Assembly: GCA_948144175.1 (NCBI GenBank)
Contig: CANXME010000294.1
Location: 49,776 to 113,775 of the forward strand
Reading direction: 5' to 3'
Length of the DNA: 64,000 nt
DNA from: Closterium sp. NIES-65
Taxonomy: Eukaryota > Streptophyta > Zygnematophyceae > Desmidiales > Closteriaceae
This document shows, one piece after another, positions 51,128 to 61,757 of the stretch. The translations under genes and the position numbers were made by a program. Under the pieces are notes generated by a model. The model was given only the letters and a program-made list of their open reading frames with translations. It had not been told where the DNA came from and did no database searches. Every line of letters begins with the position of its first letter. Within the stretch, counting starts at the first letter, position 1.

Positions 51128-54100
51128 GGCATGGCATGGGTGTGAGGCGAGGTAGTTGTAACTCTCATCCGAGGCACTGGTAGGCGAGGTTTGAGTAACT
51201 CTCCCCTCTGCTCCGATCCGAGGTGGCTCGCTGGTATGCGAGCTTGGTCACAGCCGTGCTTGCACTGATTGCCACCAAGGTGGGTGAAAGTAATAGGCTT
51301 GGTGGCATGTGCATGTGCATGTGCATGTGATGTGCATGTGCATGTGCATGTGATGTGCATGTGCTTGTGATGTGCATGTGCATGTGCATGTGATGTGCAT
51401 GTGCATGTGATGTGCATGTGCATGTGATGTGCATGTGCATGTGCACGTGACTGCATGTGCATGTGAGTGCATGTGCACAAAAGTTCCTTCCCCTGAACTC
51501 CCCCATCTCATCAGTGCCTAGGTCGCCCCTCTTTCTTGCTCTGAGCCTTTTCAATGCTCCCGTCCTATTCCTTCTGTCATTCCTCCTCCCCCTAATTTAT
51601 CCTCACTACCAGTCCCGACCCCATCTTCTCTCATCCCACACCCTCATTCTCCCTTTCTCAAACTGCTCCTGGGTCGCCCCATATTGTCTCCCCTCGCTGT
51701 CTTCTCCATCCTACCCTTCCCCTCCCTCTTGCCACCCCTGCTTCCCCCCTTCCAACAAGCAGCTCCTGGGCCGCCCCATACTCTCGCCAGTCCCCATCTA
51801 CTCCTTTGCTGGCGCTGGTGCTGCCATCACCATCACGGCAGTGTGCATCAGAGAGGTACAGTCAGGTTGAAGAGGTGAATCCGAAAGGTGCAGCGTGGCT
51901 GAGAATGGTGGATCAGAGATGTGCAGTGCGGTTAAAGAGGTGAATTGGAGAGATATTGTGCAGTTGAGAGAGGTGGATCAGGGAAGTGCAGTACAGTGGA
52001 GGGAATGCATAGCTGGCGTGCTGCCAATGCCATAACAACAGTGTGCATCAGAGAGGGTGCAGTGCGGCTAAATGAGGCACATTTGAGGGGTATAGTGCTG
52101 CTGAGATGACATTGTTATAGGTTCAATGTACTCCTAAGAGTGATAAGCGGTGCAGAGCAGTTGCGATAAGTGTATGTGTTGTTGAGAAATGGCACATGGG
52201 CAGGTGTTAGTAGGTAACCCTTTGACTACCTGTGCGTGATGAGACGATTTTTTAGTCGACTAAAAAAAACAATGGTTGGAGATCATCTTTGCCATCAATG
52301 GTTGGAGATCATCTTTGCCATCGATGGTTGGAGACCATCTTTGCGATCGATGGTTGGAGATCATCTTTGCCATCGATGGTTGGAGATCATCTTTGCCATC
52401 GATGGTTGGAGATCATCTTTGCCATCGATGGTTGGAGATCATCTTTGCCATCGATGGTTGGAGTGTAGATGATCTTTGCCATCGATGGTTGGAGATCATC
52501 TTTGCCATCGATGGTTGGAGATCATCTTTGCCATCGATGGTTGAAGATCATCTTTGCCATCGATACACTTCAACAAGCTGACACATCGATGGTACCTGAC
52601 ACACATCAGTCCATCAGTGCGTGTTGATCGCCAACCTGACACCCCATTGCATTCGCAGGTTGTGAGAATTCTCAGTGAAAAGCCCAGATTCACTTGAGTG
52701 CATCAGTGCAGTGCAGTGTGATTTGATTTGATGTGATGTGATGTGATGTGATTTGATGTGATGTGATGTGATGTGATGTGATGTGATGTGATGTGATGTG
52801 ATGTGATGTGATGTGATGTGATGTGATGTGATGTGATGTGATGTGATCCCCTCATGGCAGCTCAATGGGCGTATGGGCAATCAAGGACCCACCTGCATGG
52901 TCCGCATGGCCTTATCATGCATGTGACATGTCAATCCTCTCACGCATGTTGTTTCCCTTCCCCACGCCTTTTACCCCTGTGCATGCTGATCCCCCCATGG
53001 CAGCTCAACGGGCGCATTGGCATTGGAGCCACCTGCATGGTCTATGCCCTGTGCACTCTCTCACTGCTTGTGAGTCCCTTCCTTTTCCTCGCATGCAAGC
53101 CCATCTGTCTTTGCTTTGACACGTCTCAAACCCTGCATGGTCTACGCCCTCTGCGCTCTCTCGCTGCTTGTAAGTCCCTTCTTCTCCTAATCGTGCAAGC
53201 AAGCCCATTCCCCTCCCAATAATCTCTCGGTACACGCGTCTACTCACCTCACAGGGTCTAAGCTGCCTGCTGCAGCCTAAATGGGCATCGCCTCAAGCTA
53301 TTGCTAGAGCGTTCAGTGCTTGCTTAGGGTGCACATCAGCCACAGGGCACGTCAATCCTGGCATTCAGCTCATTTTCTTTCACAGCTCTGGCAGTCGGTA
53401 CTGAGTGGGGCGCCCATGCTGGTGGGCTCCTGCAGCGGCGCATGCCCTCTCCAGTGGCAGCAGTGGCGTGGCGGCGAGTGCACACTCCAATAGCCCAGCT
53501 CCTCCCTGTTGTGCCCACAATCTCCTCTCTTACTTAACCTCTCGCAGCTCTGGCAGTCGATACTGAGTGGGGCGCCCATGCTCGTGGGCTCCTGCAGCGG
53601 ATCCTCCCCCGTGGCAGCGGTGGCGTGGCGGCGAATGCACTCGCTGCGTCTGCTGGGATGTCTGCTCGCCTGCCTGGTCGCCTACAGCTGCTGGGTGGGT
53701 GTGAGGGAGTGCGTGAATGAGGGAGTGAGTGAGGGAGGGTGTGGGGGAGTGAGGCTGGGCTTTTGTCAACCCTTGTCTCACATGCTCCACCCCACTGCTT
53801 CCCTGTGTGATTGTGCCTGCCCCACCAGCTCTGGTTCCCACCGGCCTCTGAGGCAGCGCGGGTGCTACTGCCCTCTGCCACGCCGCTTTACCTCTGGCCG
53901 CCTGCCAGCATGGGGGTGCGCTACTGGTGGTGGATCGGGCCCCTCGCCGTGCCCATATTCGCGTTTCTCCTGTTCTGGTACGTGCTGCCGCCACTGTTGC
54001 CGGTACCTCCAAACGCGGCTGCCTGCCTGCCAGCAAGGGTGTGCGCTACTGGTGGTGGATTGGTCCGCTTGCCGTGCCCATATTCGCGTTCCTCTTATTC

Positions 54101-57100
54101 TGGTAAGGGTCGGGCATGCCCACCTCTCCGTTTCCCCTCTTCTGGTGTGTGCAACTCTAGACTGTGCTGGCCCGTCAGCATAAGCAGCTAGCTGTTCCCA
54201 TTTTTGCCACGCGCTGCCACGCCACTCTACCTCTGGCTGCCCTGCACTGGTGGCCCTGCACTGGTGCATCTGCCTCCGTCACAACCTCCTCCCTACACTC
54301 TCATTTTCCCACCTCCCCTTCCACCGTCAAGCACCCCTCTTGCCTTTACACCTACCGCTTTCCACGCTCTCTCCTGCAGCGGGAGTGGCCAGGCAGTCCC
54401 GCTGCAGGAGCGCATCTATGTGCATGCGATTGCACTATTGACGAATTCTCAAGAGGGTGGGCTGGCTCGACCACAACGCAACTGCCTCGCTTTTGAGAAT
54501 TCTCAACGAGCAATTCCCAAATGGCTGCAGGATGACTGCATTCTGCATTCTCAAAGAGCACCTATGTGCGCACGAATGCAGAATGACTGCCTGTCACCTC
54601 GACAGACGCCTTATGCATCGGATCCGAGTTTTGAGACGTCTCAAAGCTATCACTGCAGGAGCGCACCGCACCTATTTGCATGCGAATGCACTACGACAGT
54701 CCTGTCACATCGATGGGCGCATTCTGCATCCCCTGTCCCCAGCCAACCCTCTTTCTCCCTGTCAGTCCCCTCTCCTGCAGCTCGGACGGCCTAGCACTGG
54801 GCTGCAAGAGAGAGTCTCCGTGCAGACCTGCAGTCCTCCTGCGGCCTAGCAGTGGGCCTAGCAGTACGACCTACCTGCTAGCCCGCTCTGCTCCTCCGTC
54901 CTCCCCCCATTCTTCTCGTCCCTCTCTCCCCCAGCCCTGCCAAGCTAGCAGGGGCACTGCAGGAGCGAGTCTCTCTACCTGCACTGCGACCTGCCAGTCA
55001 CCTGCTTCCACCTGATGCAGTCCCTCTACTCCCCCTAACCCCCCCATCTCTTTCCCCCAACCTGCAGCTCTGACGGCCTAGCAGTGGCGCTGCAAGAGGG
55101 AGTCTACGTGCAGTACCACCTAACTGCAGTACCACCTACCTGCAGTACCACCTACCTGCAGTACCACCTACCTGCAGTACCACCTACCTGCAGTACCACC
55201 TACCTGCAGTACCACCTACCTGCAGTACCACCTACCTGCAGTACCACCTGCTATTCACAGGCAGCCACTTGTGCAATCCCTCTCCTCTGCCACATCTTCT
55301 TCTTTCCCTCTCTCTCCCCCCTGCAGCTCTGACATTCTGGCAGTGGCGCTGCAAGAGCGAGTGTACCTGCAGTTTGGCCTGCCATTCACCTCCCTGGTGC
55401 ACTACGTCTCCGCCTGGTGCAGTTTGGCCTGCCAGTCACCTCCCTGCCAGTCACCTCCCTGCCAGTCACCTCCCTGCCAGTCACCTCCCTGCCAGTCACC
55501 TCCCTGCCAGTCACCTCCCTGCCAGTCACCTCCCTGCCAGTCACCTCCCTGCCAGTCACCTCCCTGCCAGTCACCTCCCTGCCAGTCACCTCCCTGCCAG
55601 TCACCTCCCTGGTGCACTACGTCTCCGCCTGATGCTCCGTCTTGCACCACCCCTCGCACCACTCCCTTCCCGCCTTGCAGCTCTGACGGCCTAGCAGTGG
55701 CGCTGCAAGAGCGAGTCTATCTACAATACGACCTGCCAGTCACCTCGCTCGTGCTCTACGTGTCCACATCCGCCTTGTTTGTTGACTTCTGGGGTAAGCA
55801 CGTAACCTGCATTCACCTGCTAGTTGACTGACATTAGAGCTTGCCGCTATCGACCTGCCACTCACCTTGCTCGTGCTCTATCTGTCCACAACCACCTTGT
55901 TTGTTGACTTTTGGGGTAAGCACGTAACCCCACTTCCTCGTTGCGTAAAATGTGTTCAGAGTAGACTCAGTACGACCTGCTAGTCACATCACTGGTGCTC
56001 TACGTGTCCACATCCGCCTTGTTTGTTGACTTCTGGGGTAAGGAAGCACGTAACATGCATTCACCTACCAGTCAGCATTAGAGCTTGCCGCTATCGACCT
56101 GCCAGTCACCTCGCTGGTGCTCTATGTGTTGTTGACTTCTGGGGTAAGTACCTCTGCTTCCTTGTTGCGTACATTACCCTTGTTTTTGGTCAGCATTCCC
56201 GTCAATCTATCTCCACCCATCCTTCGTCCAACCCTTCCACCCGAACGTTTTTCCAACCCTAAATGGCAGCTTTTCTCTCAAAATACTTTCGGCATGGCCG
56301 CAACCCCGACCCCCTGTATGCACCATCTCCCACATGCCCCAAACCCCTCCTTCCACCACCCCCCCCCCCCCCATGCCAGCGTTTGCCTTGCGCGACCACT
56401 TGGACCGCGCCTTTGGCTTCGTGTTTGACTGCCCGCACTGAATCTAGATGCCAGCACTTACCAACCCTCTTGAACACCCCCCCCACGTGCGCCAACCCTC
56501 ATACACCAGCGTTTGCCTTCAGCGATCACTTCGACCGCGCATTTGGCGTCGTGTTTGACTGCCCGCACCAACCCTCCCATGCCAGCATCTACCAAACCAC
56601 TTCACCACCCCCCTCCCCACATGCGCCAACCCTCATACACCAGCGTTTGCCTTCAGTGACCACTTCGACCGCGCCTTTGGCTTCGTCTTTGACTGCCCGC
56701 AGTGCCTGCTGTACCTCGTGCTCGCATCCGTGGTACGTGTGTGTACGTGCTGGTATGTGTACATGTGTACGTGCTGGTATGTGTACATGTGCACGTGCTG
56801 GTATGTGTACATGTGCACGTGCTGGTATGTGTACATGTGTACGTGCTGGTATGTGTGCATGTGCACGTGCTGGTATGTGTACATGTGTACGTGCTGGTAT
56901 GTGTACATGTGCACGTGCTGGTATGTGTGCATGTGCACGTGATGGTATGTGTACATGTGTACGTGCTAGTATGTGTACATGTGTACGTGCTGGTATGTGT
57001 ACATGTGCACGTGCTGGTATGTGTACATGTGTACGTGCTGGTATGTGTGCATGTGCACGTGCTGGTATGTGTACATGTGTACGTGCTGGTATGTGTACAT

Positions 57101-60100
57101 GTGTACGTGCTGGTATGTGTACATGTGCACGTGATGGTATGTGTACATGTGCACGTGCTGGTATGTGTACATGTGTACGTGCTGGTATGTGTACATGTGC
57201 ACGTGCTGGTATGTGTACATGTGTACGTGCTGGTATGTGTACATGTGCACGTGTGGCTGTGCATGAGTGTGTGGTAGCGCCTTAGGTTTCCTCCCTGACT
57301 GCCCGCAGTGCCTGCTGTACCTTGTGCTCGCCTCTGTGGTACGTATGTGTGACCCGCACATGCTGATGTGAAACACATACCGCACATACCGCACACATAT
57401 CACATACACAACAGATACCACACACATGACACATCACACACATCCCTTCACCTTCCCTCCATCCTTTCACCTTCCCTCCGTCCCTGCACCCTCTCTTCAT
57501 CCCTCCATCCCTTCAGTGTTTCAAACCCTTCAGTGTTTCAAACCCTTCAGTGTTTCAACCCCTTCAGTGTTTCAACCCCTTCAGTGTTTCAAACCCTTCA
57601 GTGTTTCAACCCCTTCAGTGTTTCAAACCCTTCAGTGTTTCAACCCCTTCAGTGTTTCAACCCCTTCAGTGTTTCAAACCCTTCAGAGTTTCAATCCCTT
57701 CAGTGTTTCAATCCCTATCTATGGCCACAGCATGACCCACCCTCGTCCCCTTTCCCTCATATCACTCTCCCTGTCTCATCGCCTAACCTCACCTTCCCCT
57801 ATTAATAAATGCACCCCTTGCTGATGCCCCTTCCACCCCCCTCCCTCTCTCCCTTACCTCTGCCCTCCCCTCTCTCATTCCTTTCCTCCCGGCCCCCCCC
57901 CTCCAACTGGAGCCATCGACGCTGGCAGCCTGTCTAACAGCGTCCCAGCTGTTGAGAGTCCCGGTCTGTCAAACATACCCCTCCGCTTTCTCACTCCTTC
58001 TCCTCCTCCCGCCCTTCCTCTCCGCCCCCTCCCACGGCAGCCATCAGCGCTGGCAACCTTCCTCACGGCGCTGCTGCTGAGAGTCTCAGGCGGGCTCGTC
58101 TCCTCTCTCGTCTTGCGGGTGAGCCCCCGCCCCTCTGCTTCTCGCCCGCGGCTCCTCCTCTCCTCTCCATTGCCTGCCCCCTCTCTCTTGAAGGAGGCCC
58201 TGAAACTGATAGGTGCTGCTGAGAGTCTTCGGCGGGCTGGTCCCTTGTCTCGCCTGGCGGGCGGGTGAGCCATCCACCATCACATGGAAACGCCGCATAT
58301 GTGCAATGAAGTCACTTGTGACTTGGCGTAGCAACGACTGCTGCCAAAAGAGGAAAGTGTGGGGTATTTAGCTTCCTAGTCTCTCCTCTCTTGCCTTGCA
58401 GGTGAGTTTCCCATCACCACTGCTTTTGCACCCCCCTTCTTTGTTTCTGTAACTCAAGCAACACTTCCGAGTCCCTTACTTCCCTAGTCTTCTTTGTTTG
58501 CCCCTACCGTCCCTCGCTTTCCTATCCTTCCTCTACATCCCTCACTTGCCACACGCCGTCCCTGAGTGCAAACCATCACGATCCCCATTTTCTTCCCTCT
58601 GGACCTTGGCCCATGCTTTAGCTTTCTCTCTCTGCTCCGTTCCCTCCCTCCCTCCTCCCTCCCTCCCTCTCTTCTCCCTTCCCTCCCTCCCTCCTCCCTT
58701 CCCTCCCTCCCTCTCTCCTCCCTTCCCTCACTCCCTCCTCCCTTCCCTCCCTCCCTCCTCCCTTCCCTCCCTCTCTCCTCCCTTCCCTCCCTCCCTCCTC
58801 CCTTCCCCCCCTCCCTCCTCCCTTCCCCCCCTCCCTCCTCCCTTCCCTCCCGCACTCCTCCCTTCCCTCCCTCCCTCCTCCCTTCCCTCCCTCCCTCCTC
58901 CCTTCCCTCCCTCCCTCCTCCCTTCCCTCCCTCCCTCCTCCCTTCCCTCCCTCCCTCCTCCCTTCCCTCCCTCCCTCCTCCCTTCCCTCCCTCTCCGGCC
59001 CCATCCGTCCCTCTCTGCCCCATGCAGGTCGTCATGATCCTCCTTCTCTTCCCTCTGGACCCTTTGCACCGCTCTGGAAAGTGCCTCAAATTCTTACAGG
59101 CGTGGTAAGCACGATACGCCCTCTACCATCGTCACCTTCTCTATCATCCTCCCAACCCCTCTACCATCCTCCTAACCACTCTGCCATAACGCTCTGCATC
59201 TGAAGTGGGTTCCTCCCAGCTCATTGGTATGAGAAGTGTTTTTTCCGCTGGCCTTGTGGTGAGGCTCATTGTTCCTCATGAGCTGCGCTGCACATACGTC
59301 CAACCCTCTCAAAGCACTTGCCACCCAATCTGTTGCTCCAATTCTGAATTGACACAGCATGAACTCGGTAGTGAACGCCAGCACTTCCCCTCTCTCGGCA
59401 TGTTGCATTATTAACAGATGACTGTCCCGTTTGTTTCCCAACATGCTGCGCTCCTCCTCCTGCCTCCTGCTCTTGCCTCCTCCTCCTGCCTCCTTCTCCT
59501 GCCTCCTCCTCCTCCTCCTCCTCCTCCTCCTCCTCCTCCTCCTCCTCCTCCTCCTCCTCCTCCTCCTCCTCCTCCTCCTCCTCCTCTCCTCCTCCTCCAC
59601 CCCACTTACAACCATTCTCTCCTCCCTATTCACAATCAACCCCATCCCCGCTTTCAGGGCGTAAGGTGGCGACTTCTCCCTCCCCGTCCCCTTTTCAGAG
59701 TATAATGGTGGTGGCAATGTGCCTCTCCCTAACAACCTAGGCCCCCCACATTCCCACTTGCCCCTCCTCATCATCTCTACCCCTTACGCCACCCCTCTTC
59801 AAGGCATAATGACGGTCATGCTCTCCCCTCAGAAACGGCATCCCTCACTTTCTCGCATCCCCTGAATCATCTCAACACACTTTCTCTTTTCCACCCATTT
59901 ACTCTCCACAATCTCCCTTTCCGCTCCCTCTTCTTCAGGGCAAAATGGTGACCATGCTCTCTCTTTCTGACTGACGTCCCTCACTTTCTCACTAGCCCCT
60001 GCTCATCTCACACCCTTTCTTACTTGTCTCCTCCCACCACAATCATCCGTCTCCCTCTTCCCCTTTAACAGGGTATAATGGTGACGTTCCTCACTTGCTC

Positions 60101-60239
60101 TCTCTTGTTAACTAACGTTGCTCACTTTCTCATTGCCCCCCTGCTCATCTCTGCACCCCACTCCCTCTCTCACTCTTTCCATCAGGGCATAACGGTGGCA
60201 ATGGTTGCTCTCTTAATAACTGACGTCCCTCACTTGCTC

Positions 60240-60271
<32 letters not shown>

Positions 60272-60404
60272 CTCCTCGTCAACCATCCTCACATCCTCCA
60301 CGGCTGTTCTGCCAGTTAGTAGTGGAGGTGGCGGATCAGGGTCGGCGGTTACCAGTCCTGGCAAAGGCAGTAATGTGGTTACCATCGAGGCTCCCGATGA
60401 GTGA
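49580..60404 (+). CDS. Unrecognised polytopic membrane protein, about 12 exons
   Basis: Exons by splice sites and phase: 49580-50224, 50917-51036, 51763-51855, 53004-53069, 53548-53694, 53829-53977, 55681-55793, 56644-56732, 58041-58118, 59028-59104, 59220-59258 and 60186-60404. Phases agree through the ninth exon; the join of the tenth to the eleventh does not keep frame, so that part is uncertain. The product is about 610 residues: a hydrophilic N-terminus of about 180, then roughly ten hydrophobic segments (for example WLVAGLAIAIMFSKALAVWL, VTAVLALMATK, WWWIGPLAVPIFAFLLFW, SLVLYVSTSALFVDFWG, VVMILLLFPLDPL), and a Ser-rich, Gly-rich tail ending VTIEAPDE. I do not recognise the family. Nearly every intron carries partial copies of the adjacent exon. 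Transporter or structural membrane roles are possible but unsupported. Confidence 0.65.
50441..50839 (+). repeat. Echoes of membrane-protein exon 2, upstream
   Basis: Three copies of the exon 2 start, each after a C/T-rich tract and CAG: 50441-50475, 50628-50685 and 50769-50839. The third is best (LLIGPTASFGSDTA without the donor). They increase in similarity toward the real exon at 50917. Confidence 0.88.
51065..51125 (+). repeat. GAGT and GT microsatellite
   Basis: GAGT repeats pass into about 22 GT repeats just after the exon 2 donor. Confidence 0.95.
51205..51279 (+). repeat. Echo of exon 2, downstream 3' part with donor
   Basis: Copies EVARWY-S-VTAVLAL-ATK and the GTGGGT donor, but without the exon start or acceptor. 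Confidence 0.88.
51307..51475 (+). repeat. GTGCAT/TGATGTGCATG microsatellite
   Basis: GTGCAT repeats with interspersed TGATGT. Its Cys/Thr/His-type open frames on the minus strand are repeat artefacts. Confidence 0.95.
51661..52054 (+). repeat. Echoes of exon 3 on both sides
   Basis: 51664-51700 copies the start (CTCCTGGGTCGCCCCATA). 52006-52054 copies the end (GCATCAGAGAG plus a GTGCAG donor-like site). The real exon 51763-51855 lies between. Confidence 0.8.
52248..52267. other. 20-bp perfect palindrome
   Basis: TTTTTTAGTC followed by GACTAAAAAA. It stands directly before the 26-bp minisatellite. Confidence 0.95.
52273..52566 (+). repeat. 26-bp minisatellite in intron 3
   Basis: About eleven copies of GGTTGGAGATCATCTTTGCC plus ATCGAT with few changes. 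It codes an artefactual repeat peptide. Confidence 0.95.
52722..52850 (+). repeat. TGATG pentanucleotide microsatellite
   Basis: About 25 copies of the 5-bp unit GATGT/GATTT in intron 3. Confidence 0.95.
52861..53169 (+). repeat. Echoes of exon 4 on both sides
   Basis: 52861-52911 copies the start after CATGGCAG. 53131-53169 copies the end (MVYALCALSLL and a GTAAGT donor) and begins exactly after the palindrome-like TTTGACACGTCTCAAA at 53115-53130. Confidence 0.85.
53389..53491 (+). repeat. Echo of exon 5
   Basis: After TTTCACAG it repeats LWQSVLSGAPMLVGSCSG almost exactly, then shifts frame and fades. The real exon starts at 53548. Confidence 0.9.
54022..54250 (+). repeat. Echoes of exon 6
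   Basis: 54022-54105 repeats RYWWWIGPLAVPIFAFLLFW with a GTAAGG donor. Shorter pieces follow at about 54140 and 54217-54250. Confidence 0.85.
54380..55620 (+). repeat. Seven upstream echoes of exon 7, two expanded into minisatellites
   Basis: Copies start at about 54380, 54555, 54650, 54781, 54940, 55068 and 55327, many after CTGCAG. The sixth expands TACCTGCAGTACCACC (16 bp, about nine copies, 55115-55250). The seventh expands CTGCCAGTCACCTCC (15 bp, about twelve copies, 55434-55605), which in frame codes L-P-V-T-S of the real exon. Confidence 0.88.
54493..54645. other. Two perfect palindromes between exon 7 echoes
   Basis: TTGAGAATTCTCAA at 54493-54506 and TTTGAGACGTCTCAAA at 54630-54645. 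An imperfect relative, TTGACGAATTCTCAA, is at about 54438. Confidence 0.95.
55850..56143 (+). repeat. Three downstream echoes of exon 7 with donors
   Basis: 55850-55916, 55972-56037 and 56092-56143 each repeat DLPVTSLVLYVST-x-LFVDFWG and the GTAAG donor but lack acceptor and exon start. Confidence 0.88.
56378..56570 (+). repeat. Two upstream echoes of exon 8
   Basis: 56378-56435 and 56508-56570 repeat FALRDHLDRAFGFVFDCPH after CCAG; both diverge after the His codon. The real exon starts at 56644. Confidence 0.9.
56735..57260 (+). repeat. 24-bp minisatellite in intron 8
   Basis: About 21 copies of GTGCTGGTATGTGTACATGT plus GTAC/GCAC begin right at the exon 8 donor (GTACGTGTG). A partial exon 8 echo with donor follows at 57296-57342. 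Confidence 0.95.
57510..57720 (+). repeat. 17-bp minisatellite
   Basis: About twelve copies of TTCAGTGTTTCAAACCC in intron 8. Confidence 0.95.
57907..58258 (+). repeat. Echoes of exon 9
   Basis: 57907-57965 copies the start; 58212-58258 copies the end (LLRVFGGLVPCLAW followed by a GTGAGC donor). The real exon is 58041-58118. Confidence 0.78.
58640..59000 (+). repeat. 20-bp polypyrimidine minisatellite
   Basis: About 18 copies of CCCTCCCTCCCTCCTCCCTT precede exon 10. Confidence 0.95.
59500..59585 (+). repeat. CTC trinucleotide microsatellite
   Basis: About 28 copies of CTC in intron 11. Confidence 0.97.
59661..60115 (+). repeat. Five echoes of the terminal exon start
   Basis: After TTCAG/AACAG acceptors at about 59659, 59698, 59810, 59939 and 60072, each has GG-x-ATAATGGTG-x-CNATG-like sequence copying GITVAMVALL of the last exon. 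All break frame early. Confidence 0.82.
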
Positions 60405-60458
60405 GCTGCTCTGCTGCGCTGCTGCTCCTCCTCCTGCGCCCCTGGCGGTGGGGGGTTG

Positions 60459-60533
60459 TCGGATCAGTGTCGGCGGTTACCAGTCCTGGCAAGGGCAGTA
60501 ATACGGTTACCATCGAAGCCCCCGACGAGTGAG
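60459..60533 (+). pseudogene. Duplicate of the last 24 codons and stop of the membrane-protein gene
   Basis: Repeats SAVTSPGKGSN-VTIEAPDE and TGA with a few silent-type changes, 128 bp after the original, in what should be the 3' untranslated region. Confidence 0.9.
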
Positions 60534-60759
60534 CTGCCCTGCTGCTGCTGCTGCTGCTGCTAGTCCTGACGATTCTGCTGGTGGTGGGGTTGTGGTTTGG
60601 TCTGTTGCCTGCTGTTGCTGCATGATCTTACCTTACCTGATCTCTCGGTGCAGTTTTAGCTGCCGGCTAGATGATATCATGGTGCCTTACCCTTGTGGCT
60701 CGTACTTTAAGTTGCACCCATTTACGCTATTAAAATGTTAATTTTATCTAGGGCAATGA

Positions 60760-61757
60760 TGTTTCACGTCACCTGAGAGGAGTTGTGATCACGCCGAATT
60801 ACAAAAACTAAAACTGCTTGACCCCGATATAGTTACTGCACACACAGTATCCTGCAATATGTTGGTTCGTGCCTTCAATGTTCAGAGCGCAAAATGAGCT
60901 GGTTGAAACAGGATTGATTTGAATTAAACGATTTGAGAAGATTGCTCATAGCCAAAAGGTGTACTTGAAGCTGGTTGATTCAAGTATTGCACAGCTGTGT
61001 TGCTGACGTGCTGACTCTCGAGGCGCTAGCGCTTCGATATCAATCATCTGACGTCAGCTGGGCCAGCCGCGCCGTCGCTTGTACATCTTGGTGGTGAGGT
61101 GAGGTGGTGGTGACCCAAGTAGGGAAAGGGAGAAAGGACGTGGCGGCCAACACTCGCTGGCCACGATTTCCGCTCCCAATGTCAACCCGTTTGCCACCTC
61201 AGCAAGTTAAAGTCGCGATTCGCAATTTCACAAATTCACAATTGGCACAAAAATATGCTTCCGAAGTGCGAGCAAAAACCTCGTTGGCAATGGCGTTTCC
61301 AGCTTTCACCGTGTATGTTTTCTCGTCGAGTTGTTGTGACGCGAGTTCGGCTGATTTGGGAATGTCGTCCAAAGCCTGAACAACGCAGCAAGAGGGCATT
61401 TTTTCCTGAACGACCGGAAAATGGCAATTCTGGCGGAGCCGCTAGTGGCCCTTTCACCTTTCAAATGCGCCTGTCGCAAACTAGACAGCACTAGAAGTCC
61501 GACCCGCAGGTCTTACCTTCCCTGCACCTCACTATTGCCAGCTTCGCAAGCATCGCGCCGCCACTCGAACCATGGAAGCGCTCGTGTGTTAGATATAAAG
61601 CAAAATATCAGCGGCGATAGATATATCGTTCTCCTGACAAGGGTTTCCAGCAACAATACATAGATAGTCTCACTGCAGTGCCTGAGACAGGACTCAATCA
61701 TCGACTCTAAAAAATTTATAGATTATATATTTTCGTAGTTCGTGTATAGCAGCGACA
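60760..61757. other. Intergenic sequence before the LRR gene
   Basis: No gene is firmly supported. A minus-strand frame at 61199-61399 (66 codons, ...SAELASQQLDEKTYTVKAGN...) has protein-like composition and could be an exon, but no splice or homology support was found. Confidence 0.35.

Noticed and set aside
52273..52566. Repeat-protein gene from the 26-bp minisatellite
   Set aside because: The frames depend on the repeat unit, lack domains and lie in an intron.
56653..57396. Cys/Thr/His-rich repeat proteins over 56.7-57.4 kb
   Set aside because: They are translations of the 24-bp GT-rich minisatellite in different frames.
58484..59108. Ser/Pro- or Glu/Gly-rich proteins at 58.5-59.1 kb
   Set aside because: They come from the 20-bp polypyrimidine minisatellite.
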